Assembly: GCF_020181035.1 (NCBI RefSeq)
Contig: NZ_JAIQYY010000021.1
Span: 121,849 to 185,848, forward strand
Source of the DNA: Streptomyces sp. CoH27
GTDB taxonomy: Bacteria; Actinomycetota; Actinomycetes; Streptomycetales; Streptomycetaceae
Reading direction: 5' to 3'
Length of the DNA stretch: 64,000 nucleotides
The position numbers were made by a program, and so were the translations under genes. The notes below the pieces were generated by a model that saw nothing but the letters and a program-made list of their open reading frames with translations, was not told where the DNA came from and did not search any database. Position 1 is the stretch's first letter. Each line of letters starts with the position of its first letter. This document shows positions 31,099 through 39,143 of the stretch, in pieces.

Positions 31099-33045
31099 TC
31101 ACCGGGCCGTGTCGTACAACCCCTCCACCTCGCGCGCGAAGTCCTGCATGATCTGTTCGCGGCGGAGCTTCATCGAGGGGGTGAGATGCCCCTCCGTCTC
31201 GCTGAAGTCCCGGGGCAGGACGGCGAAGCGGCGGATGGACTCGGGGCGCGAGACCATCTTGTTGGCCTCGTCGATCGCGCGTTGCAGGACCGCCTCCAAC
31301 TCCGGGTCGCCGACGAGGAGTTCCGGCGGGACGGGGTGCTTGCCGATCATCTGGCGCCAGTGGGTGATGCCGTCGGGGTCGAGGGTGATCAGCGCGGAGA
31401 CGAACGGGCGGCCGTCGCCGACCAGCATGACCTGGGAGATCAGCGGGTGCTGGCGCAGCCAGTTCTCCAGCGGGGCCGGGGCCACCGACTTGCCGCCCGC
31501 CGTGATCAGCAGCTCCTTCTTGCGGCCAGTGATGGTGAGGTAGCCGTCGTCGTCCAGCTCGCCGATGTCGCCGGTCGCCAGCCAGCCGTCCCGGGTCGCG
31601 GGTACGACACCGCCGGCCGCGGGATCCCAGTAGCCGCGCAGGACGTGGTCGCCGGCGACCAGGATCTCGCCGTCGGCCGCGATCCGGATGCGGGTGCCGG
31701 GCATCGGCCAGCCGACCGTGCCCAGGCGGGGCTTGAGCGGCGGGGTGCAGGTCGTGGCGGCGGTGGTCTCCGTCAGGCCGTACCCCTCGAAGATCTCTAT
31801 GCCGGCGCCGGCGTAGAACGCGGCGAGGCGCCGGCCGAGCGGGGAGCCGCCGCAGATGATGTGGCGGACCCTTCCCCCCATCGCGGAGCGGATCTTGCGG
31901 TAGACGAGCGGGTCGTAGAAGGTGCGGGCCGTCTTCAGTGAGCGGCCCGGGCCGCCGCCGGTGCCGGTCTGCCGGGCCTCCAGCGCCTCGCCGTAGCGCA
32001 CGGCGACCGCCGCCGCCCGGTCGAAGACGGTGACCCGCCCGCCCGATTCCGCCTTCGCGCGGGCCGAGTTGTAGACCTTCTCCAGCATGTAAGGGATGGT
32101 CAGCAGGGCGGTCGGCTTGAAGGCGGCGAGGTCCGGCAGCAGATCCTCGGCGGCGAGGCTCGGCGCGTGCCCGAGCCGCACCCGGGCCCGGATGCACGCG
32201 ATGGCCACCATCCGCCCGAACACATGGGACATCGGCAGGAACAGCAGCACCGACGGGTCCTCGTCCTGCGCCTTGAAGACCGGGTAGAGGAGCTCGATGG
32301 CGTTGTCCACCTCGGCGAAGAAGTTGCCGTGGGAGAGCGCGCAGCCCTTGGGGCGGCCGGTGGTGCCGGAGGTGTAGATGAGCGTGGCGAGGGTGTCGGG
32401 CCCCAGCATGCCGCGCCGCACCGCGACCTCGCTCTCCGGCACCTGCGCGCCGGCTTCCGCGAGCCGGATCACGTGTTCCTTGTCCATCACCCACAGATGC
32501 CGCAGGTCCGGCAGGTGCGGCAGCTCGGGGCCGATGGCGGCGGCCTGGGCGGCGGTCTCGGTGACGAGGGCGCGGGCGCCGGAGTCGTGCAGGATCCAGC
32601 GGGTCTGGAAGACGGAGGAGGTCGGGTAGACGGGCACGGTGACGAGACCGGCCGCCCAGGCGGCGAAGTCGAGCACCGTCCACTCGTACCGGGTCCGGGC
32701 CATGACGGCGATCCGGTCGCCCGGCACCAGCCCCTCGGCGATCAGCCCCTGGGCCACCGCGAGCACCTGCCCGGCGAAGTCGGCGGCGGTCACGTCCTCC
32801 CAACGCCCGTCCGGCATACGGCGGCTGAGCACGATCTGGCCGGGCGCCGACTCGGCGTTCTCGAACGGCAGGTCCGCGAGCGAGCCGTGGGTGACGGGAA
32901 GCTTGAACGGCGGTACGTGCACCTCCCGTACGGCGCCGTCGAGTCGCTGGATCCAGGGTTCCACAAGGACCGGGCGGCCGTCGTAGTCGACGGCGATGAC
33001 GGGGGCCGGGGAGGAGGCGGGGGCGTTCGGGTACGGAGTGGACAC
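31099..33045 (-). CDS. Long-chain fatty acyl-CoA ligase (AMP-dependent)
   Basis: The enzyme activates fatty acids to acyl-CoA through an acyl-adenylate. The 648-residue product (GTG 33045) contains the AMP-binding P-loop TLIYTSGTTGRPKG, the motif EGYGLTETTA, GWLATGDIGELDDDGYLTI and the C-terminal catalytic-lysine region (HLTPSMKLRR). It is of the FadD15-like class. It is divergent from a MaoC-like dehydratase with shared inverted repeats between them, suggesting a common lipid-metabolism regulator. Confidence 0.93.
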   Translation of the reverse strand: MSTPYPNAPASSPAPVIAVDYDGRPVLVEPWIQRLDGAVREVHVPPFKLPVTHGSLADLPFENAESAPGQIVLSRRMPDGRWEDVTAADFAGQVLAVAQGLIAEGLVPGDRIAVMARTRYEWTVLDFAAWAAGLVTVPVYPTSSVFQTRWILHDSGARALVTETAAQAAAIGPELPHLPDLRHLWVMDKEHVIRLAEAGAQVPESEVAVRRGMLGPDTLATLIYTSGTTGRPKGCALSHGNFFAEVDNAIELLYPVFKAQDEDPSVLLFLPMSHVFGRMVAIACIRARVRLGHAPSLAAEDLLPDLAAFKPTALLTIPYMLEKVYNSARAKAESGGRVTVFDRAAAVAVRYGEALEARQTGTGGGPGRSLKTARTFYDPLVYRKIRSAMGGRVRHIICGGSPLGRRLAAFYAGAGIEIFEGYGLTETTAATTCTPPLKPRLGTVGWPMPGTRIRIAADGEILVAGDHVLRGYWDPAAGGVVPATRDGWLATGDIGELDDDGYLTITGRKKELLITAGGKSVAPAPLENWLRQHPLISQVMLVGDGRPFVSALITLDPDGITHWRQMIGKHPVPPELLVGDPELEAVLQRAIDEANKMVSRPESIRRFAVLPRDFSETEGHLTPSMKLRREQIMQDFAREVEGLYDTAR

Positions 33046-33097
33046 GGGCGGCTCCTCTGGCGTGCAGACACCTGCGGTGGGCCTCGACAGAAAGGAG

Positions 33098-33110
33098 TTA
33101 CCGCTGGTTA
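33098..33110. promoter_or_regulatory. Inverted-repeat operator, copy near the acyl-CoA ligase gene
   Basis: TTACCGCTGGTTA is nearly the reverse complement of TTACCAGCGGTAA found at 33220-33232, near the opposite gene. Two matching sites, one by each divergent start, suggest one regulator controlling both genes. Confidence 0.5.
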
Positions 33111-33219
33111 GGCAGGTGATCGTACGGGCCCACTGTGAGGGGGTTGTGCGGGTTCGGGGATGGTCCGGGGTCGGGGATGTGCAACCTCGGGGTTTTTGTG
33201 ACAGGCACTCACGTTAGAC

Positions 33220-33249
33220 TTACCAGCGGTAACCTTACTCCCGAGTAAG
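33220..33249. promoter_or_regulatory. Two adjacent inverted repeats near the maoC-like start
   Basis: TTACCAGCGGTAA (33220-33232; arms TTACC/GGTAA) is followed at once by CTTACTCCCGAGTAAG (33234-33249; perfect 7-bp arms). Both lie 18-47 bases before the ATG at 33267, where a repressor would block transcription. The size and form suit a TetR-type repressor, and a TetR gene lies 20 bases past the dehydratase. Confidence 0.5.
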
Positions 33250-33266
33250 CGTTTTGGGGGCAGGAC

Positions 33267-34076
33267 ATGACAGACGAGTTGCTGTATCTCATAACGGGCG
33301 CCCTGCGCTCGCCGTTCAAACGCCCCTCCCCCGAGGCGGACTTCCCGCGCACCCGGCTCGTGCTGCCCGGGATCCGTATCGACCTCGCCCACGTGACCGC
33401 CTACGAGCGGATCTGCGGTTTCCCCACCGGCGAGACCGCCCTCCCCGTGACCTACCCGCACATCCTCGGCTTCCCGCCGGCCATGCGGCTGATGAGCGCC
33501 CGCGCCTTCCCGCTGCCGCTGCTGGGCCTGGTGCACACCTCGATCGACATCGTCCGGCATGCCGCCGTACCGGCGACGGGCGAGTACCAACTCGCCGTAC
33601 ACGTGGCGGGGTTGGCCCCGCACCGACGCGGCACCGAGGCCACGGTGGTCACCGAGCTGGCGGCGGGCGGTGACGTCGTGTGGGAGTCACGCAGTACGTA
33701 TCTCGCCCGGCATCACACGGAGCGGCCCGCCGAGCGCCGGGAACGCCAAGGGTCTCCCCCGCTGCCCGTCGTCGCCGAGTGGCGGCTCGCCGGGGACATC
33801 GGACGCCGGTACGGCGCGGCCTCCGGCGACCGCAACCCCATCCACCTCCACCCCCTCACCGCCCGCCTCTTCGGCTTCCCCCGGGCCATCGCGCACGGCA
33901 TGTGGACGGTGGCCCGCTGTCTGGCCGCGGGCGGCTTTGCCGGGGAGCGGGTGCGGGCGAGGTTTCTGGCGCCGGTGCTGCTGCCCGGGACGGTGGCTTA
34001 CGGGGCGGACGGGTCCGGTCGCTTCGAGCTGCGGGGGGACGGGGGGCGACTGCACCTGATCGGGGAGGTGAGCTAG
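33267..34076 (+). CDS. MaoC-like double hotdog dehydratase
   Basis: This 269-residue protein is probably an acyl-CoA or acyl-ACP hydratase/dehydratase. The C-terminal hotdog carries the hydratase signature RRYGAASGDRNPIHLHPLTARLFGFPRAIAHGMW, with the catalytic Asp and His. The N-terminal half is a diverged hotdog without it. It is opposite the acyl-CoA ligase, and 9 bases separate its stop from that of the convergent TetR gene. Confidence 0.85.
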   Translation: MTDELLYLITGALRSPFKRPSPEADFPRTRLVLPGIRIDLAHVTAYERICGFPTGETALPVTYPHILGFPPAMRLMSARAFPLPLLGLVHTSIDIVRHAAVPATGEYQLAVHVAGLAPHRRGTEATVVTELAAGGDVVWESRSTYLARHHTERPAERRERQGSPPLPVVAEWRLAGDIGRRYGAASGDRNPIHLHPLTARLFGFPRAIAHGMWTVARCLAAGGFAGERVRARFLAPVLLPGTVAYGADGSGRFELRGDGGRLHLIGEVS

Positions 34077-34085
34077 GGACACCCC

Positions 34086-34730
34086 TCAGGTCGGCTCAGG
34101 CACCCACCGTTTGCCGGCCATCAGATTGCCCAGCCCCGCCCACGCGAAGTTCATCAACGTGCCCGCCGTCTGCCGGGCCGTGACCCCCGGTGTCGCGTTG
34201 GCCCACGTGGCCAGCGACTCCGCCGCCCCCACCAGCGCCTCCGCCAGGCCCGCCACCTCGTCCTCCGGGAGGTCGGGATCCCCATGGGCCTCGCGGGCGG
34301 CGACGGCCACCAGACGGGTGACGAAGGCGACGATCTCCGCGCGCATCGCGGCGACCTCGGCGGCGAAGGGCTCGCCGTGGGTGCGGGCATGGAGGTGGAG
34401 GATGGACCAGGCCTCGGGGTGCTCGGCGGTGTGGGCGAAGAAGGCGAGCAGGCCGTCCCACAGCCGGCGGTCGGCGGGCAGGTCCGGGCGGACCCCGGCG
34501 CGCACCGCCTCCGTCAGTGCGGCGGCCTCCCGGCGGATGCAGGCGGTGAAGAGGTCTTCCTTGGAGTTCAGATACAGGTAGACCAACGGCTTGGAGACGC
34601 CCGCCAGTTCGGCTATCTCGTCCATCGACGCGACCATGTAGCCACGCCGGCCGAAGATCTGCACGGCTGCGTCGAGCATCTGCTGCTCCCGCACCGCACG
34701 CGGCATCCGCTTGGTCCTCGCCCCGCCCAT
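34086..34730 (-). CDS. TetR-family transcriptional regulator
   Basis: The 214-residue product has an N-terminal TetR helix-turn-helix (AVQIFGRRGYMVASMDEIAELAGVSKPLVYLYLNSKEDLF) and an all-alpha ligand domain. Start ATG 34730. Position next to the dehydratase/acyl-CoA ligase pair suggests control of fatty-acid metabolism through the TTACC...GGTAA sites, which is inference. Confidence 0.88.
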   Translation of the reverse strand: MGGARTKRMPRAVREQQMLDAAVQIFGRRGYMVASMDEIAELAGVSKPLVYLYLNSKEDLFTACIRREAAALTEAVRAGVRPDLPADRRLWDGLLAFFAHTAEHPEAWSILHLHARTHGEPFAAEVAAMRAEIVAFVTRLVAVAAREAHGDPDLPEDEVAGLAEALVGAAESLATWANATPGVTARQTAGTLMNFAWAGLGNLMAGKRWVPEPT

Positions 34731-34740
34731 GAGGGCAAGA

Positions 34741-35061
34741 CTAGTTGGACAGCTGGTTGGAGGTCGCCGCCTCGCCCTGCGCGCGGGCGCTGTCGTCGGC
34801 GAGGTCCTCCTGGCTGCGGTTCGCCTCCAGGTTGGCCTTCATCCGGTCGACCTTGGTCACGATCTGCACCGAGGCCCGCTCCCGCTCCCTGCGCAGCACC
34901 ACCCAGCTGATCGGCGCCGACAGGATCAGGGAGAGCAGCAGCACCCACAGGAAGTTGGAGTCGCCGAAACCGCGCGGGAAGATGCCGGAGTAGACGGCTC
35001 CCCAGACGACCACGAGGCAGCCGGCGAAGACGCCGAGGCGCATCAGCGTGTAGCGGAGCAT
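34741..35061 (-). CDS. DUF4229-like small membrane protein
   Basis: The 106-residue product has two hydrophobic helices (LMRLGVFAGCLVVVWGAVY and FLWVLLLSLILSAPISWVVL) followed by a charged C-terminal tail (RRERERASVQIVTKVDRMKANLEANRS). Start ATG 35061 (M-L-R-Y-T-L-M-R-L) matches how family members begin; GTG 35109 would add 16 residues. Function unknown. It lies next to mqnE-cluster genes, as in other Streptomyces. Confidence 0.75.
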   Translation of the reverse strand: MLRYTLMRLGVFAGCLVVVWGAVYSGIFPRGFGDSNFLWVLLLSLILSAPISWVVLRRERERASVQIVTKVDRMKANLEANRSQEDLADDSARAQGEAATSNQLSN

Positions 35062-35135
35062 CTCAATCCACTCGTCCGATTCCAAAAGGGTCAGCGTCCA
35101 GTGAAACACGCCCGGAGGGCGATCTTGCAGGGGGG

Positions 35136-35660
35136 TCAGGCGAGGGGCAGCAGCAGAGTGATGTCGTCGCGGTCGTCACCGGGCGCGACCCGGATGGCGC
35201 CGGGCACTCTGCCGACCTCCTTGTAGCCGCAGGAGGCGTAGAACCGCTCCAGGCCCAGGCCGCCCCGGCAGGTCAGCCGGATCGCCTCGATGCCGTCGAT
35301 GGTGCGGGCCGCGTCGGCGGCGGCCGCGAGCAGGTCACGGCCGTACCCCTGGCCCTGGTGCCGCGGGTGGACCATGACCGTGTACAGCCACAGCCAGTGC
35401 GTCATCAGCCGGTGCGTGTTGAGGGTGAGGAACGCGGTCGCGGCGAGGCGCCCCTCCTCGTCGTGTCCGGCGAGCAGCCGGGTGCGGCCCTCGGCGAGCT
35501 GGGCGAGATAGCGAACGACCTCGGGGCGGATGTCCTCACGCGTCACCGGCGGCACGAAACCGACGGCCCCGCCCGCGTTGGAGACGTCCGTCCACAGGTC
35601 GAGGAAGCCGTCGCGCAGGCCGGGGGTGACGACGGGGTCGAGCGTGAAGGTAAGGGGCAT
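35136..35660 (-). CDS. GNAT family N-acetyltransferase
   Basis: The 174-residue product has the acetyl-CoA loop HPRHQGQGYGRDLLAAAADAA and the C-terminal LGLERFYASCGYKEVGRVPG motif of GNAT enzymes. Start ATG 35660. It is 45 bases downstream of mqnE on the same strand and may be the last gene of that transcript. Substrate unknown. Confidence 0.85.
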   Translation of the reverse strand: MPLTFTLDPVVTPGLRDGFLDLWTDVSNAGGAVGFVPPVTREDIRPEVVRYLAQLAEGRTRLLAGHDEEGRLAATAFLTLNTHRLMTHWLWLYTVMVHPRHQGQGYGRDLLAAAADAARTIDGIEAIRLTCRGGLGLERFYASCGYKEVGRVPGAIRVAPGDDRDDITLLLPLA

Positions 35661-35705
35661 GCAGGGATGGTATCTATTACCCGCATGCCCCTTCCAGGGA
35701 ATTCC

Positions 35706-36869
35706 TCACACCCGCATCGGCTGCGGGGAGTCCCGGCGGGCCGGGTCCGGGCCGTCGTACTCGCGGATGATCTCGTAGCGCGTGTTGCGCTCCACCGGGC
35801 GGAAGCCGGCGTCCCGGATCAGCTCCAGCAGATCCTCGCGGGTCAGCTTGTTCGGGGTGCCGAAGTTGTCCGCGTCATGCGTGATCTTGTACTCGACGAC
35901 CGAGCCGTCCATGTCGTCCGCGCCGTGCTGGAGGGCCAGCTGGGCGGTCTGCACGCCGTGCATCACCCAGAAGACCTTCACGTGCGGGACGTTGTCGAAG
36001 AGCAGCCGGGAGACGGCGAAGGTCTTGAGGGCCTCGGCGCCGGTCGCCATCTGGGTGCGGGCCTGGAGCCGGTTGCGTACCTTCCCGTCCTTCATGTCCA
36101 CGAAGTCGTGCTGGTAGCGCAGCGGGATGAAGACCTGGAAGCCGTTCGTCTCGTCCTGGAGCTCGCGCAGGCGCAGGACGTGGTCGACGCGGTGCCGGGG
36201 CTCCTCGATGTGGCCGTACAGCATGGTGCACGGGGTCTTCAGACCCTTCTCGTGGGCCAGGCGGTGGATCCGGGACCAGTCCTCCCAGTGGGTGCGGTGG
36301 TCCACGATGTGCTGCCGGACCTCCCAGTCGAAGATCTCGGCGCCGCCGCCGGTCAGCGACTCCAGACCGGCGTCGATCAGCTCGTCCAGGATCTCGGAGG
36401 CCGACAGCCCGCTGATCGTCTCGAAGTGGTGGATCTCCGTGGCCGTGAAGGCCTTCAGCGAGACGTGCGGCAGGGCGGCCTTCAGCTCACGCAGCGAGCG
36501 CGGGTAGTACCGCCACGGCAGGTTCGGGTGGAGGCCGTTGACGATGTGCAGCTCGGTGAGGTTCTCCGACTCCATCGCCTTGGCGAGCTTGACGGCCTCC
36601 TCGATGCGCATCGTGTACGCGTCCTTCTCGCCCGGCTTGCGCTGGAACGAGCAGTAGGCGCAGGAGGCCGTGCACACGTTGGTCATGTTGAGGTGCCGGT
36701 TGACGTTGAAGTGGACGACGTCACCGTTCTTACGGGTCCGCACCTCGTGCGCGAGACCGCCGAGCCAGGCCAGGTCGTCCGACTCGTACAGCGCGATGCC
36801 GTCCTCGCGGGTCAGCCGCTCACCGGAACGGACCTTCTCCTCCAGCTCGCGCTTGAGCCCGACGTCCAT
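35706..36869 (-). CDS. mqnE: Aminofutalosine synthase (radical SAM)
   Basis: MqnE joins the MqnA product to S-adenosylmethionine to make aminofutalosine. The 387-residue product has the radical-SAM motif CTASCAYC (C66, C70, C73) and family stretches HFNVNRHLNMTNVC, HIVNGLHPNLPWRYY and PLRYQHDFVDMKDG. Start ATG 36869 (M-D-V-G-L-K-R-E) has GGAAAGG upstream. It lies downstream of an Lrp-type regulator and mqnM on the same strand. Confidence 0.95.
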   Translation of the reverse strand: MDVGLKRELEEKVRSGERLTREDGIALYESDDLAWLGGLAHEVRTRKNGDVVHFNVNRHLNMTNVCTASCAYCSFQRKPGEKDAYTMRIEEAVKLAKAMESENLTELHIVNGLHPNLPWRYYPRSLRELKAALPHVSLKAFTATEIHHFETISGLSASEILDELIDAGLESLTGGGAEIFDWEVRQHIVDHRTHWEDWSRIHRLAHEKGLKTPCTMLYGHIEEPRHRVDHVLRLRELQDETNGFQVFIPLRYQHDFVDMKDGKVRNRLQARTQMATGAEALKTFAVSRLLFDNVPHVKVFWVMHGVQTAQLALQHGADDMDGSVVEYKITHDADNFGTPNKLTREDLLELIRDAGFRPVERNTRYEIIREYDGPDPARRDSPQPMRV

Positions 36870-36907
36870 GCCCACACCTTTCCTCGACAGCTCGCCCCAC
36901 GGTATCC

Positions 36908-37363
36908 CTAGACCTCTTCCGGAAGTTCCCCGACCCGGTTCTCCCACTTGGTGGACAGCACGATGGTGGTACGGGTCCGCGAGACGCCCTTGGTCCCGCT
37001 GAGCCGGCGGATGATCCGCTCCAGGCCGTCCACGTCGGCCGCCCGCACCTTGAGCATGTAGGAGTCGTCGCCGGCGATGAACCAGCAGTCCTCGATCTCC
37101 GGCAGGTCCCGCAGCCGCTGGGCGACGTCCTCGTGGTCGGCGGCGTCGGACAGCGAGATGCCGATCAGCGCGGTGACGCCGAGGCCGAGCGAGGCCGCGT
37201 TCACCGTGGCCCGGTAGCCGGTGATGACACCGGCCGCCTCCAGCCGGTTGATGCGGTCGGTGACGCTGGGTCCCGACAGGCCGACGAGGCGCCCCAGCTC
37301 CGCGTACGAGGCCCGGCCGTTCTCCCTCAGGGCCTGGATGAGCTGCCTGTCCACCGCGTCCAT
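36908..37363 (-). CDS. Lrp/AsnC-family regulator
   Basis: The 151-residue product has the typical N-terminal helix-turn-helix (ASYAELGRLVGLSGPSVTDRINRLEAAGVI) and a C-terminal RAM ligand domain (SYMLKVRAADVDGLERIIRRL). Start ATG 37363. It is sandwiched between mqnM (53 bases) and mqnE (38 bases), so it probably shares their transcript. Confidence 0.92.
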   Translation of the reverse strand: MDAVDRQLIQALRENGRASYAELGRLVGLSGPSVTDRINRLEAAGVITGYRATVNAASLGLGVTALIGISLSDAADHEDVAQRLRDLPEIEDCWFIAGDDSYMLKVRAADVDGLERIIRRLSGTKGVSRTRTTIVLSTKWENRVGELPEEV

Positions 37364-37416
37364 GCGATCGAAGCCTTCCGGTGCAGAGTTCCGAAGTTGA
37401 TGAGAGATGGGTACCG

Positions 37417-38091
37417 CTAGTCGGCTGCCGCGCCGCCGCCCAGTTCGCCCCGCCACCGCCGGTACAGGCCGTGCTCGACGCCCGCCGCGTCCAGCACCCG
37501 CCCGGCGACGAAGTCCACCAGGTCCTGGATGTGGGTGGCGCCCGCGTAGAAGGCGGGCGAGGCCGGTACGACGATGGCGCCGGCGTCGTCCAGCGCGACG
37601 AGGTGACGCAGCGTCTGGCCGTTCAGCGGAGCCTCCCGTACGGCCACGACCAGCGTGCGGCGCTCCTTGAGGGTCACGCTCGCCGTGCGCTGGAGGAGGT
37701 CCTTGGACAGCCCGAGCGCCACACCCGCCACGCAGGCGGTGGAGGCGGGCACGATGAGCATGCCCTTCGAGCGGTACGACCCCGAGGACGGCCCGGCCGC
37801 GAGGTCGCCCGCGCTCCAGTACCGCACCCCACCGAGGTCCACGTCGAAGGTGTGGGGCTTGCCGTCGGCCCCCCGGCCCAGCCATTCCCGCAGGTCGTCC
37901 TGCCAGTGGGCGTCCCGGAACGAGATCCCCGTCTCGTCCAGCAGGGTGAGCCGCGAGGCCCGGCTGACCACCAGGTCCACCGCCTCCCCCGCCCCCAGCA
38001 GCGCACGCAGCACCGCCGCCGCATAGGGCGTCCCGGAAGCTCCGGACACCCCCACGATCCAAGGCACGCGCTGCGTTTCTCCTGCGTTCAC
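37417..38091 (-). CDS. mqnM: UbiX-family flavin prenyltransferase, MqnM
   Basis: UbiX proteins prenylate FMN to the cofactor needed by UbiD-type decarboxylases. The 224-residue product has the flavin-binding VGVSGASGTPYAAAVLRALL and the C-terminal PLNGQTLRHLVALDDAGAIVVPASPAFY. Start GTG 38091. It lies 155 bases after mqnP and is the partner of the UbiD-type MqnL encoded just upstream, so it is assigned to menaquinone synthesis. Confidence 0.9.
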   Translation of the reverse strand: MNAGETQRVPWIVGVSGASGTPYAAAVLRALLGAGEAVDLVVSRASRLTLLDETGISFRDAHWQDDLREWLGRGADGKPHTFDVDLGGVRYWSAGDLAAGPSSGSYRSKGMLIVPASTACVAGVALGLSKDLLQRTASVTLKERRTLVVAVREAPLNGQTLRHLVALDDAGAIVVPASPAFYAGATHIQDLVDFVAGRVLDAAGVEHGLYRRWRGELGGGAAAD

Positions 38092-38246
38092 ACCTTGAGC
38101 GTACCGGTGGGTCGGGCAGGCCTCAGGCCGGGTGGGACGCCTTGGGCCCGACAGGGAGAGCGGCGGCGGGGACGGTCAGGCGATGACGGGACGGCCGGAC
38201 AGTGCCGACAGCGGCCGGCAGCAGCGAGCGCCATCACCCGAAGGGG

Positions 38247-39143
38247 CTACAGCGTGAGCCCCCGGACCAGGAGGTCGATGAGCGCGCAGACGAAGAGACA
38301 GATTCCGATGAAGCCGTTGACCGAGAAGAACGCCCTGTTGAGGCGGGACAAGTCGTGCGGGCGGACAATGCGGTGCTCGTAGCCGAACGCGCCTGCGACG
38401 ATCACCAGGCCCAGCCAGAAGAAGGCGCCGGCGTGCGTGGCCACGCCGTACCAGACGAACAGGGCCGTCGTCACCGCGTGGCAGGCCCGCGCACCCCAGA
38501 TCGCGGCCGGGATGCCGAAGCGGGCCGGGACCGACATGACGCCGATCTCGCGGTCGGTCTCGACGTCCTGGCAGGCGTAGATCAGGTCGAAACCGCCGAT
38601 CCAGATGCCCACGGCCAGGCCGAGGATCACCGCGTCCCAGGACCAGGAACCGGAGATGGCCAGCCAGCCACCCACCGGGCCCATCGCCTGGGCGAGGCCC
38701 AGGATGGCCTGCGGGAAGTTCGTGAAGCGTTTGCCGTACGGGTAGACCACCATCGGGATCACCGCGACCGGGGCCAGCGCCAGGCACAGGGGGTTCAGGA
38801 GAGCCGCCGCGCCCAGGAAGATCACCAGCGCGATCAGGGCGCCCGTCCAGGCGTGGCGGACCGACATCGCGCCGGTCACCAGCTCACGGTGGGCCGTGCG
38901 CGGGTTCCGGGCGTCGATCTCGCGGTCGATGATCCGGTTGACCGCCATCGCGAACGTGCGCAGGCCGACCATGCAGATCGTGACCAGCAGCAGCCGGGCC
39001 CAGTGGATGTTCTTGTCCCACTGATACATCGCGGTCAGGGAGGCGATGTAGGCGAAGGGCAGCGCGAAGACCGAGTGCTCGATCATCACCAGGCGCAGGA
39101 AGGCCCGCGTACGTCCCGGCGGCTGGATAGCGGCGGTGGTCAC
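38247..39143 (-). CDS. mqnP: UbiA-family prenyltransferase, MqnP
   Basis: MqnP attaches the isoprenoid tail to 1,4-dihydroxy-6-naphthoate. The 298-residue membrane protein has both aspartate-rich motifs of the UbiA family: NRIIDREIDARNPRTAHRELV and DLIYACQDVETDREIGVMSVP. Start GTG 39143 (V-T-T-A-A-I-Q-P-P-G) overlaps the mqnL stop (GTGA). Confidence 0.93.
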   Translation of the reverse strand: MTTAAIQPPGRTRAFLRLVMIEHSVFALPFAYIASLTAMYQWDKNIHWARLLLVTICMVGLRTFAMAVNRIIDREIDARNPRTAHRELVTGAMSVRHAWTGALIALVIFLGAAALLNPLCLALAPVAVIPMVVYPYGKRFTNFPQAILGLAQAMGPVGGWLAISGSWSWDAVILGLAVGIWIGGFDLIYACQDVETDREIGVMSVPARFGIPAAIWGARACHAVTTALFVWYGVATHAGAFFWLGLVIVAGAFGYEHRIVRPHDLSRLNRAFFSVNGFIGICLFVCALIDLLVRGLTL

